DNA of 64,000 nt from Telopea speciosissima. Lineage: Eukaryota > Streptophyta > Magnoliopsida > Proteales > Proteaceae. The notes under the pieces are model-generated. The model was not told the DNA's origin and did not search any database. It worked only from the letters and a program-made list of their open reading frames with translations. Of this stretch, positions 23,301 to 34,516 are shown piece by piece (position 1 is the first letter of the stretch; every line of letters starts with the position of its first letter). The DNA is taken from positions 62,799,970 to 62,863,969 of the forward strand of contig NC_057925.1 of assembly GCF_018873765.1 (NCBI RefSeq). The letters are read 5' to 3'. The position numbers were made by a program, and so were the translations under genes.

Positions 23301-23664
23301 TTTTCTTATGTAATAATTATAATTTTTTTATCCCAATTGTCGTGTTAGCCGATGACGGATCCAGTTCTGCTAGCATGAATGGATTGTGATGCCTTTGGTA
23401 TGTTAATATGAAGATTAAGGGCATTCGTAACAATTGCCACCTAACAAATGCCCACACAAAATTGCAAGGCTTTCCCTCATTTACCCGTAGAAAACGATCC
23501 TTCAGTAGCTGACTATTGCTGATGTTTTTTTTTTTTTTCAGTTTTGCCAGAGGTATCACATGAACTTTCAATTCGGGATCCAAGACAAGGGCTTTGGGAT
23601 AACATCTTCGCTATGGGACAGGGTCTTCGAATCCACTTCCTCCTTACAAGGCTCCCCAATAGAA
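20371..23664 (+). other. Unassigned exon-like segments
   Basis: Three plus-strand segments look like exons by splice signals and residue composition, but I cannot join them into a gene. One follows TGCAG at 20379 (DEYVCVVDLYD, then GTAAAA). A second follows TTGCAG at about 21267 and ends at 21360 before GTATAC (includes LIKDLNAILGPKCLCLIGYQ). A third follows TTTCAG at about 23543 (includes SIRDPRQGLWDNIFAMGQG). The second faintly recalls the C-terminal half of METTL21-type (Methyltransf_16) proteins, a weak guess. They could be relics of a lost gene or chance frames. Confidence 0.2.
21881..22011. mobile_element. Small MITE with 9-bp TSD
   Basis: A 131-bp insert flanked by perfect CACATTGGA repeats (21872-21880 and 22012-22020). 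Ends are ATAGTTGTCA on the left and the imperfect inverse GGCAACT on the right. The interior has the GCCTAGGCG-type motif. A relative lies at 36077-36204. It has no coding capacity. Confidence 0.8.
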
Positions 23665-26600
23665 GAGATAATTTAATAGAAACTGCAGAGGAAAATTGCT
23701 ATTGAGTTCTTTGAGGTGTGTTCATAAACGGGCCTGATGACTTACATTGAATATCATTGATGTTAACTTCTATAATTGTTTATTTATGTAGTAACATAGG
23801 ATAGTGTTAGTTCTGTTTTCATCTTTGTTTCCATTCTTTCTTTTGTCCCTCTTTCTATTTATCTATCTTATCATTCCAGCTTCCTCAAATTTTGCAGGTT
23901 GTTGTGCTGTCAAGTTTTGTTGTGGTTATCTTCACTCTTCCCATTGATTGTGATTATGGCGCATTCTTTTTTGGAAGTGCTTTGGAATCTTCCTCTGTGT
24001 CTAACTGTTGAAGAATAACAATTTAAAAAGTAGAGGTTTTTGACTCTTCCCATTCATGGCCTCATTTTGCCTTGGTTATTTCCAAACTACATATCCCAAA
24101 ATAAAACACAGTCTTACCACACATTTTCACCTTTTTTTATTTGAAATATTAATTCCACATTTTCAGACAGGTAGCAATTTGCCGATTAGAAACGTAGAAG
24201 AAAACATTATAGTAAAATGTTTATTCACTTTTTAGGTTGTTTTTGTTACTAATACCATCTAGAGTGTTTGGAATTGAGCTTCAAGTTAAATCAAAGCTTG
24301 CATGACCTGCTCTACCAGAGGGAATCTAAGGGTACTCATGTTGCATTTTAGTTGCATCTTTTTGCATTTTATTTTGAACATTTGGTTTGGCTGAGTTCGA
24401 TCGATTCTCAACTGCTTCTACGACTATATTAATTGGAATCAAGTCAGAATCAATAAAGACCAATCCCATTTATGTCACCTTAATTGGTGTTGAAAAAAAA
24501 AAAGAGACCAACCCCTTCTCTCCCTCCTCTCTTCTCGAAGATCCTTTTGTCCCTCTCCACGATATCCCCCATCCCACGATATCCCCCACCCACAAATATA
24601 ATAAATTTACTTAATTTCTCCTTTAGACATTTTGGAGGAGTCTTTTTCCCTTCAAACTCTTCCCCTCTATGCCCTCCCCTTCTCTCTTTCTAGCTCATTC
24701 CCAAGCTCTCTCTCTCTCCCCCACCCACAAATATACTAAATTTACTTAGTTTCTCCCTTAGACATTTTGGAGGAGAGTTCTCTCTCTCTCTCTCTCTCTC
24801 TCTCTTTGATACAGGCACTCAAAGCTGATGGAGAGTTCTCTCTCTCTCATACGGACACTCAAAGTTGATCGTGATTCTCTCTCGAACTCTCCCAATGTTC
24901 CTTCTCTCTCACAAATTCTCTCACTCTCTCAATATATCTCCCCTCACCTGTTTCTCTATTGCCCCAACATATGGCCACACGTGCATGTTTACTAGTATAT
25001 ATATATGATTTATTTAACCGGTTCTCCGTCACATGATTTAGGTCAATTTCAATTTCAATCTATAATTAATAATTAATTGGTCGGGTGATTGACTATTTAT
25101 TTATTGGGTGAGCAAGTCTGGGTTATTGGGTATCTACCCAGGGGCAGGGACGTCATCTCACAGTGCCCTGCGAGAGGGCATAGGAAACACCACCAATTAA
25201 AGATCTTTCTCCCTTATTTTTTTTTGAAAATTCTAGAATTCGAGTCGAAGTAATTATTAAATTGATTGGCCCGTTTTTGGGCTTATTCGGGTAGGTCCAA
25301 CTTAATTTGGGCTTGGTTTTGACACCCTTATCTACACGTACTCAAAAACATAAACTATGTTAAGTTAAAGCCTAAAAGTAAGTGGAGAAGGGAAGAGAAC
25401 TAGTAAATTCATATTTTTTAAATTAATGGTGTCAAACAGTCTATTTGGTCCAATTTCGATCTATTTTTTCAGTTTCTATATATCGATTCAGTTTGGTTTT
25501 CAATTGATATGGAGTTCTCTTTGCATAGAATCCAATCCAAAAAACCTATAGATATTTGTGTAATTGTTTCAGATTTTTGGTCCTCTATCGGTTTATTCAT
25601 AAAAATTTGAATTCTATTTGTTTTTTGTTTTTTTATTTCAGCCCGAACATCCAGTTTCAACCGGATTTTCCTGGTTTATAAAAACCAAAATCAACACCGA
25701 TTTGATAGTGTCCGGTCTATTCGGTTCAATTGGTTGGTCAAACCTTATTTATACATCCATATTCGACTTCCTATTCCTTAATTCATTGGTCCAAGTTTTT
25801 TGGGACCCCAGTGCAAATTTTGTGGAAAAATCACATGCGTATTAAGCCCCTTATTTTGAAGGGAAAGTCTGAAACAGTTACACCTCGTTCGTTTTTTAAG
25901 GGGAAAAAAAATGAATTTTTCTCCTCTCAGTTCCCTATCCGGTTAGGTTCGTAGGTTCCTCTCATAGGGAGGGTGGAAATGATGATCTCACCCCACCTAG
26001 GCAGTGTGTTCGGATAGGAGTGAGGTCGTCATTTCTGACACCGTATGAGAAGAACCTACGAACCTGACCAGACAGAACCAGAGAGGAGTTAGATCTGAAA
26101 AAAATAGGACCATAACATACCAAAAAATTGTTCTTGTTTGGTTATTGAGATGGAAAACTAAAGCGACTATTATGCTTAAATTAAATGAAGGGGGATTGTC
26201 AACCTACGTGGCAATTTATTTACCCCGCAACTCTACCCCTTTTCAAAGTCCCATCATTTTCATTTTCATTTTGGGCAGCACTTTGCAGGGAAAGCGCTAT
26301 GGTAATGGGAATCGTCAGTTTTCTATGTTCCTTGACACCACCTTCTCTGAAAACTAAGGCCAAGTCCTCTTCTACTTTTTCCTCCCACGTCTTCTTGGGA
26401 TTTCTGTTTCTTTGATTATCTGTGATACAGAGTTTGGTAGTCGTCGCTTTGTGTCTTTAACAAGTTAACTTGGATAGGGAGAAGGCTTAAGGATGGTGAA
26501 TGAATTACCATTTGCAGGTGCAACTCAGTGTCAGTTAGCAACTCCGGTGGACAAATCTCCAAAATAGATGCCAAGAAGCCATGGATAACTGAAGTAGCCC

Positions 26601-29230
26601 CTTTCGTCAGCAATCGGCCATCCCCTCTCTCTCTCTCTCTCTCTAGATATTAAGTAACATGTACATGTGTTTTATCATTTGAATATAAAGCTCCCATCCT
26701 CTGTATCGGTTTCAACGTGTATCAGATAACCAAGCTTGAATCAACCTTCAACCCAATCAGGTTTTGGAGTTTGGAATCTGGATGAGTGGACGAACGATAC
26801 AACGCTTCCAAATTTTTTCTTGATAATCGGAATCAACATACTTGTCCGTCCCTTTTGCAGTGCCGACTGATAGCGCAGAAGGGTGTTGTAGTGGCAAGAC
26901 TGAGGAATGGTGTTACGAAGAAGGATTAGCACTTGTTTAGTCAGTTGTCTCTATGAAGAAGAAGAAGAAAGAGAGACTGAAATTGATTGTTTTACTTATT
27001 AATGTGAGGCCCACAACTTTTGAGTTTTTCATCCTTCCCTCCCTTTGTTTTCATTTTCTTTTGTCTAACGCCACTCTGTTTGGGGTCCACAACCTGACCT
27101 TTCCCACCCCTTTTTGTCTAGCAAACAAACTAGGCCTAAACGTTTTCATCGTCTCCATTGTGGAACCTCATTTTGGTGTTATGATTCATGGAGAAGGTTC
27201 TCCATATCAAAGTATTTAGTCTACAACTTTATAGGTTTTTACGTTTCAGTGTAAGTACCATGACATCGGGATGCGGGTTTCTCTGTCTTGCAAGCGGGAT
27301 CCATAAGGTTCCCATGGCCCCTTTGGCGATAGGGCTCTTTCTTGGGCTTTATGAGTTTTGTTGATCATGGGGGATTGGGATCATGTTTTGTAATTAAAAA
27401 AGAATAGAGTCGCAACTTAGGATTCATGCCTAGGACCCAATGGGTGTAGCCTTATCTGAATGAACAGAAAAGACTAAGTGATTCCGTCTAGTCTGGTCAG
27501 AGATTCGATAAGCGGTCATGTTACAAGAATGAGAAGGTATTAACATCCCATCTCACCCGATCAAATCGATCTTTCTGTTAGATGCTAAGTGTCAAATAAT
27601 CTCCATTTACAATTAATCTAGGTTAACATATGAGGCTAAAAAATATGCACATGAGAAATCAAATCAATGATATATATATATATATATATATTTGGTTAAA
27701 AAATCCATGATATTTACATGCACCAAATCATGACCTACTTTTACATGTTCAAATAAAAATGAAATATACTAACTAATATGTACACTAACACAGTGTGTTT
27801 TGACAATCTATATTGTGTCAAAATGGAATATAACAAGTACATCTTAATGTCAAAATGCAAGGACCTCGGACTATCAGTCGTCTCCTGGGTTAGGTGGAGA
27901 TAGATGATGGAATCGCTTCCCTCCTACACAGGCCAATCGATGGCTTTTGTCAGGGATCTTCGTCACTTGGACAAGGTAACGGCTAATAGGAGAAGTTTTG
28001 TTTTCTGTGGGCGGACATAATAACAATCATACTTGGTCAAAGATCATGGAAAACATTGTTAGAGATAAGGCAATCTTCAAGTGGAGTAATCAAAAGATCT
28101 ACCCACACTTAGTTTAATCAGTTTGCAAAGGGGGTATTTAAGGGGATAAAATGGGAGAGAGTGGGAAGAAATCTACCCTCAGAACTCTCTCTCTCTCTCC
28201 TGCTCCTCCTTAGGTCTCTTCTCCATGATTTTAGTGTGGGGGGGGTCCTTCCTATTTATAAATGTTTTTTTTTGGGCTTTTTGGGTATTCTGGGATTGTC
28301 TGGCATTTGGGATGCGAAACCTATGTCCATCCGTGTCCCGTTGTCATCATCATCGGAGGGTGACAAAAATTCAGTGTCTACACTCAAAGACAAGGATGTG
28401 TAGAGAGATTTATCCACGTCGACAACGTGGGAGGAATCTCCCACACCACATTAATCACGGCTTCGACAACAAAGGGATCACATGGTCAAGGAGAAGAGTG
28501 TCAATACGACCCATACGTTCAGGATGTGAGAGGACGGGGAAAAACATCCCACACTATCGGTGTGAGGATCTTTTTTTATACGGTTATAGTCGAACTAGAC
28601 TCAAACTGAAACCTCAATTCAAGGTTAGCAAATCTCAATCCTAGATTGGCCCAGGCCCCAATTTTTTTGGGCGGGCTTTGAATGGGCTCAGGCTGGGCCA
28701 AACGTGCACCATCTAGGGGTGCCAAAACCTAACCCAAACTGAACAATATAGCCTGAACCAAACATAAAGGATCCTTATTGGATTGGCTTTGGAGTGGGTA
28801 TTGCATGCCTGAAACGAAACGAACAAAACCGAAAACTGACTTAACATGAAAATGAGTAAATGACACTGAAACTGGGTGGAAAAAAACAGGGTCGACACCA
28901 ATATATCCCGATACCAGCTCAAAAACTCATTAAAAAATGTATGTTTCCCCTATAATTTTACATACATATATGTCAAACTAAACCCAAATCAGACCAATAC
29001 TGAAACTAAAACCAAAATCAAATTAATTAGAGAAACCGATAAGAACCTGAAACGTCCGAAACCTAAGTTTTCCTTATTGGTTTGGTTTTAGATTCACATA
29101 CTTACCATATCGAAACCGATTCAACCCGGAAAGCGCCCAAACCGACCGATTCACACCCAAAGCCACCACCTATTCGTAGGCATAGCTCATTTTCATGCCC
29201 CTTTTCGAAAGAAAAAAAAGGCTTTCTTGT
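23665..29230. other. Intergenic, repeats but no supported gene
   Basis: AT-rich with CT-rich microsatellite patches (24670-24870, 26622-26643), a (TA)n run at 27671-27692, and an inverted repeat described separately. A stretch at about 27380-27590 looks like dispersed-repeat sequence. Open frames are short and without recognisable domains. I see no RNA gene. Confidence 0.45.
25921..26089. repeat. Inverted repeat (possible small fold-back element)
   Basis: GGTTCGTAGGTTC within 25941-25966 pairs with GAACCTACGAACC within 26044-26069, and the flanks continue partial pairing (CTCCTCTC at 25921 against GAGAGGAG). The stem is about 25 bp with few mismatches. No clear target duplication was found. 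Confidence 0.6.
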
Positions 29231-29339
29231 CTGGTGCCGTGATGTATTTCCTCCGCCAATAATTAGGCTTGCGGGCAGCTGTTGGGCAGGGCGGGCAGAA
29301 TGCAGATGCTGCCTTCCGAGTTCCGATGCGAGCAGAGCC

Positions 29340-31021
29340 GGGTGGTGCTTGCGCGAAGAACGGCTTAAAACCCTAGCCTGAAACCGAGAAGAAGCCTCTC
29401 TCTCTGAGCGCCCACATTTCTCTTTCTGCATAGAGTCGATCGATCGATGGATCATCAATTTGTATAGGTCAGCTTTTATATATCACTTTCTGTTTTTGAT
29501 TATCAGTAATTTCTTTTACTTGATTATTTTTTTGATGTGTTCTTTGGATCTCTATTTGAGTTTGTGTGTTCTCGCTTTTTGCAAAGGTAAGATTTACCGT
29601 CTCGTCTTGATTTGTTGTTATTATTGACCGATTCATGGCTCTAATTGTTGGTGAAATTCGATCGCGATCGCCTCTCAATCTCGGGTTTGATGGATAGCTT
29701 TTTTAAAAACTCCCAAACTCCTTGCATTATAATTTCGGTAGTTAGTATTCGTTTCTTAGAAGGATTCGAATTATTTTAGATCTATGGGGGTGAAATAATC
29801 GGTGATTCTGTGAGGTCGATTTGGTTTCTATGTTGATCTGCTTTCCCTGTAGTATCTGCTATTTCCTTGTCTATGTAGGGAATTCTCATGATTGGCGTTG
29901 TGAAACTCTTTAACTCTGGGTGTTGATCAGGTATTTCGCGTTATAGCTGGGGTCTTGGGACTGGATATGTTTCTCTTGAAAATTTGGCTTTTGGGAATGG
30001 TATTTGAATCTTTGGGATTGAATATTTGATATTTGTCTTGGGTTTATATATGATTTTGAGGATTCTGTTTTGTTTTTTTGGTACAGATCTTTACCCTAGA
30101 TATTTCCAGTTCTTATAGCTGATAATGGAAAATCTGGAACCCTTTAAGGTTTCATGACTTTATTCACTCCATCGCAATGGAGATTGGTTAATTGTAGCAG
30201 TTTTACATATTTCTGATCTGGTGTATTGCGTACCCTATTGAATCTATCTTTATGATGCTCTTACATGATCATTCTTTTCTGATTAGATAGAAGAGCCTGT
30301 GTTTTATCTCTCACTCGGATATATTGTTTAAAATTTGTGTTTAATTTGTTGCTTCCAGTTAAATGAATGAAAAAGAGAAGAAAAGATGTAGGTTGCAATC
30401 TCTACTGACCCTCATGATGAATTAAAACAAGAACGATGTTCTTATTTTATTTTATATTATCTGTCTTTGCCTGTTCGAGTAATAGTGCCATTACCCAGTA
30501 ACTGTGTCTTAATTTCTGAGTTTTTTTATATTTTGAATTTAGGCCTCAAAGACGAGGAAGGGCAGTTTGGGGCAATTGTTACAGCTGAATTCATTCTCTT
30601 TGAGGACTCTTTTGATTCATTTTGAAAAGTTATGGGTGATGGACTGCATTTATATCGATTCTAGGACTTCGAATCCCGTCATAAAGTTTAGTTCATTGGA
30701 GTTCAGTCTGAAATTTCTCTCCAATAAAAAGTTACTTTATGGGACTCTGAATTGAGCTTTTCAAGCCTACAAAATTCTTAGATTGGATTTCATAGAACCT
30801 GGCAGAAGAAGAGACAGTGGTGTGGGGGGGAGGAAGAGGGAGAGAGAAAAGGTGCTTTGGTGCAACAAATTTCTTCAGAAGGCTGGTTTGTATTGAAAGA
30901 AAGGCTGGGCAGAGTTTCGAGGCTTTAGGACTTCACCTCTCTTCCACTTTGCATATCAGTTCCCGAAGTTCCATTTCTAGAGAATATTTTTTTGTGGGTT
31001 TTTCCCTCTAGTTTTCAGAGG
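29340..31021 (+). promoter_or_regulatory. Probable 5' leader exon and leader intron of the A20/AN1 gene
   Basis: The segment ending at 29467 is a CT/GA-rich untranslated stretch followed by GTCAGC, a plausible donor. A pyrimidine-rich tract and TTTTCAG lie immediately before the ATG at 31022. Known: plant A20/AN1 genes often carry a long intron in the 5' leader just before the start codon. The T-rich sequence 29468-31018 fits such an intron. An alternative acceptor at about 30541 (TTTAG) cannot be excluded, and the transcription start is not determined. Confidence 0.5.
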
Positions 31022-31531
31022 ATGGCACAGGAAAGTTGGAAAAAGGAGACTGATGAAACTGAATGTCAGACACCCAAAGGCCCAATCTTGTGTGCAAACA
31101 ATTGTGGCTTTTTTGGAAGTGCAGCCACCAACAACTTATGTTCCAAGTGCTACAGCGATCTATTCATGAAGCAGCAGCAGCAAAAACTCAGGGCAGCTCC
31201 AGTCATTCCGGTTGCTGACAAGATGCCTATAACATCCTCTTTGGTTCAACCCGAACCTGTTGTAGAGAAGGTGGATAGTGTGGGAGAAGGCCATGGACTG
31301 AAAGAAGGTTCCTCGTGTCAGGAGGCTGTCAATCCGCCTCCAAACCGTTGCATGTCTTGCCGAAAACGCGTTGGGCTGACTGGGTTCAAGTGCCGATGCG
31401 GTAGGACATTTTGTGCTGTTCACCGGTACTCTGAGAAGCATGAGTGCTCATTTGACTACAGGAGTGCTGGCCAGGACGCCATAGCTAAGGCGAACCCTGT
31501 TGTGAAGGCTGAGAAGATTGAGAAAATCTAA
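31022..31531 (+). CDS. A20/AN1 zinc-finger stress-associated protein (SAP family)
   Basis: A 169-residue, single-exon protein. Residues 24-43 form an A20 finger with spacing CX3CX11CX2C (C24, C28, C40, C43). Residues 110-142 form an AN1 finger with the canonical CX2CX10CX1CX4CX2HX5HXC spacing (C110, C113, C124, C126, C131, H134, H140, C142). The linker is low-complexity, with QQQQ near 51-54. Length and layout match plant SAPs, which are induced by abiotic stress and bind ubiquitin or act as E3-like factors in cytosol and nucleus; that role comes from the family and is not shown here. The ATG at 31022 follows a probable leader-intron acceptor, and the A20 finger starts at the usual distance from it. 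All zinc ligands are present and no defect is seen. The paralogue cannot be named. Confidence 0.95.
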   Translation: MAQESWKKETDETECQTPKGPILCANNCGFFGSAATNNLCSKCYSDLFMKQQQQKLRAAPVIPVADKMPITSSLVQPEPVVEKVDSVGEGHGLKEGSSCQEAVNPPPNRCMSCRKRVGLTGFKCRCGRTFCAVHRYSEKHECSFDYRSAGQDAIAKANPVVKAEKIEKI

Positions 31532-34180
31532 CTTCTGGATTTGATTTGTGATAATGGTGATTCAGAGAAAAGTATGAGAAGGTAAATGGCCTCTCTCAGA
31601 TTTGTGTTCTCCAATATCTCTAGTATGTTATCTAAGGGTATATCTGCAAAAAATGGAAACAGGCTAGGAAGGTGGGAGTTGCAGAAAGGTTTTTTGTTTC
31701 CTCTATTTTGGGGGGCAGGGGTGGAGTTCCGTGGGAGGGACAGAGCAGGTAGCATATTGCCAAGGTTGTGAACCTCACTCGGCTGAATGGTTCTGTGTTT
31801 AATTAAAATAGCAGTTTCTGTGGGATGAAATGTGTTATAAATGATCTATGGTTGTTTTTTAGGGTTCATAACCATGTGTATCTATTTGAAGGTTTGTGAT
31901 TGGGCATGATGATTGAAATGTGTTTGTTATTCTATCAATTGTGTTAAATGTTCAACAGTTGTAGACCAGAATTGGTCATGCTTTGCCCTGAAGGAGTGGG
32001 AGAACTAATTGCCAAATTGAGGGAGAAAAAGAATGGCTTTGGATCTTTTAATGGGTTATTAGAGAATCCATGGATGTTTGAAAAATTGTTCTTGTCCTTC
32101 CTCTTTCTGCCCACCTAGCCCTTGACTTTGGATACCAAAATAAATGTCATTAGCTTAACACATCGAAAATAACATCCATAGTAGTAATAATACCTTTAAC
32201 ATGACTAGTACATGCCATTACAGATGATGGGAATATATTGTTCATTCTTTACCTTCAATATTTACAACCTTAAAACTGAGTCATAATATTGATTAATTCC
32301 AAGTAAGAAAGAAAGGAAATATGTCCTAAATCCAGTATAGAGGGTGTTTTGCTTGTTAAACCACCTTCTCAAATCTTTAATAAAGGTGACCAAGGGTCCA
32401 TCCAAATCGATGCGTCATAGCAATTTTTCAACAAACCAATTTGCATTTATCACGCAAATGAACAAAAGAAGTTGAATGCCCTTGGGGTCTCCAACTTGGT
32501 TAAACTTGCAACTTTGATATTTTTCACGAGAATTACAGAAGTTTCCTTCCTCTTCTTCTTTCTTTATTTGTTTATTTTTATAAACTAATTTTGCTACTCT
32601 TACCTTCCTCTCTTACTTGCAATCAAACGAACCGTGAGGGAAAGCTAGTCTAATTTTTCTTGGGGTAGTAGCTAATGTATTATTTATGCAATTATGCCTA
32701 GCAAAACATGTGGAATAGAAACCCAATCCATGCAAATTGGTTTTGATAAATAATAATGGGGACGTGTCAATCATGTTTGTTCTTGAATAGAAAGGTTTGA
32801 TCTTGTACCCAAAGAGGCATTAATCATTAGATACTCCGGTAATCCTTTACTTTGTCAGTAGTTTTTCTTTTTCTTTTTCAATACGAATTAGGGTTCCACT
32901 CAAATCATATATTCCCATGAATGAACATCGGTTACCAATAAGAGATTCACGAGAACTTACATGTAATCGAATGTTAACCACCTCATATGGATATATTTCT
33001 AGAACACGACCAATAGAGATCAGATATGACAATGTCAAATATCTGAAACCTAGAATAGAAAATAGGAAGACGCATATAGATAATAAGACGTGAATGCAAA
33101 GCTGGAATTATAGAAATTAAATTTGTTTTTATCAATCAAAAATTACCCCTCCATCCGGGAATCTTTTTGCCATATTTCTTTGATGATTTTATTTATTGTT
33201 TACTTTTAGGGATATAGCTTTTTCAGACGATTATCAAGGAATTTTCTTAATTGTCCACCTAGTATGATAGTATTATTATTTTTACATGCTTGTATTTCAT
33301 GGTTTGTATATTTATTCTTTTCTAATTGACATTACCAATTTGAAGCACAGGAAGATTATAGGTATGAAATGCCCAATCTAAGCTGTCCATCAAAGAGACA
33401 CCCATAACTTTATAGAAGGTTATGCCCAATCTTAGCTTTCCTTAATAGAGCTTAGGACCAGGAAACCTTCTTACATACACCATTAAAATACATAAGAAGA
33501 TTTCCTGGTCCAGCAGTCTAATCAGGGAATATGTGGTCAGGTGCGTAGTTTTGCCACATGCCAAGTAATCAGGCTTAGGTAGCGTTTGGCAACACTCCCG
33601 GAGAACAGTTCTTCTGTTCTCAAAACCAGATCGTTACCAAATGGTGCCTTAAAGTCTGTGGATCGGTAAGAGTCCAAAGCTCCCCCTGCTCACAGTTTAA
33701 GTTCCAAACTTAAAAGCCCTACAGCAAAACAAACCACTGAAAAATAGAGGACTACAAAGAAGGTACAGTACTACTACTACTACCAAGAGGGTGCATGGAC
33801 AAACATAGGAGGTAATGATTCAATTTGAGTCTAAAATTTATCACAATACCAATCCAAATATGATCCTATTTGCCAATTTGCTCTTCCCTGTGGCAGAACT
33901 AGGTGTCCTGACAACAGATTCCCTCACCTGCTCCGCTGACCAGGAAAGCTTTTGCCAATACACAATACATTGTCTTCAAATTTTCTTTTTCCTTTGATGG
34001 GAACATATGAGGAACTCTACTGTAACATAAAAGGCACGAGCTATCAGTTAGTCTTCTCCCATGCCATCTGAGCAATCCATCATCTCCATCGACACTCTGA
34101 AGCCAATTTAGATTGTGGATTTGATACTTAAATCAGAACTTCGGAATATGTGGGTATAGATCCATCCACCACTGCCACTT
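31532..34180. other. SAP 3' flank and intergenic stretch, no gene seen
   Basis: The SAP 3' UTR probably reaches about 31,800-31,930, with AATTAAAAT at about 31800. The rest is AT-rich and without coding signal. A motif AGCGTTTGGCAAC at about 33580 resembles the ends of common plant MITEs, but no partner end was found. Confidence 0.45.
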
Positions 34181-34516
34181 TCAACTTCTGCCTTTCAAGG
34201 GCTGGGAAATATTTGTTTCAATATGGTCTTTCACAAAAGTCCTCATGCAACCATTGATAATACGCGGTGCAGTCCCATCGCAGAACCGTTTAGCAAGATC
34301 AATTGCCTTCACGGTTAGCCATATAAATTAAATCAAATAAACCGAAGTGATGTACTTTAAAGAGGTAACAAAGACGTCTTACTTGTGAAGGGGTAGGCAT
34401 AGAGGGTTGGAGCTAACCTCATTGATGACAATTTGGTGCTGTGTCCCTATAACAGTTATTTCACCCATCGCCAAGTGGAGAATACATAGCTCCAAAATTC
34501 TTGCAGCTGGTTCCTT
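34181..34516 (-). CDS. NusB-domain gene exons 6-7 (C-terminal half of the NusB fold)
   Basis: Exon 6 (34418-34516, 99 nt) encodes [19 protein letters not shown] through VINE. Exon 7 (34181-34306, 126 nt) encodes [19 protein letters not shown] and ends PLKGRS-stop. The split between E and A falls inside the conserved INEAVxLAKRF block of NusB, and the acceptor reads GTGAAG. These are the most diagnostic exons. Confidence 0.92.

Noticed and set aside
28700..29100. Possible MITE starting CTAGGGGTGCCAAAACC
   Set aside because: No matching inverted end or target repeat could be found on the right.
32847..33038. 63-codon minus-strand frame as a gene or organelle fragment
   Set aside because: No domain, no homology I recognise and no supporting splice or neighbour signal.
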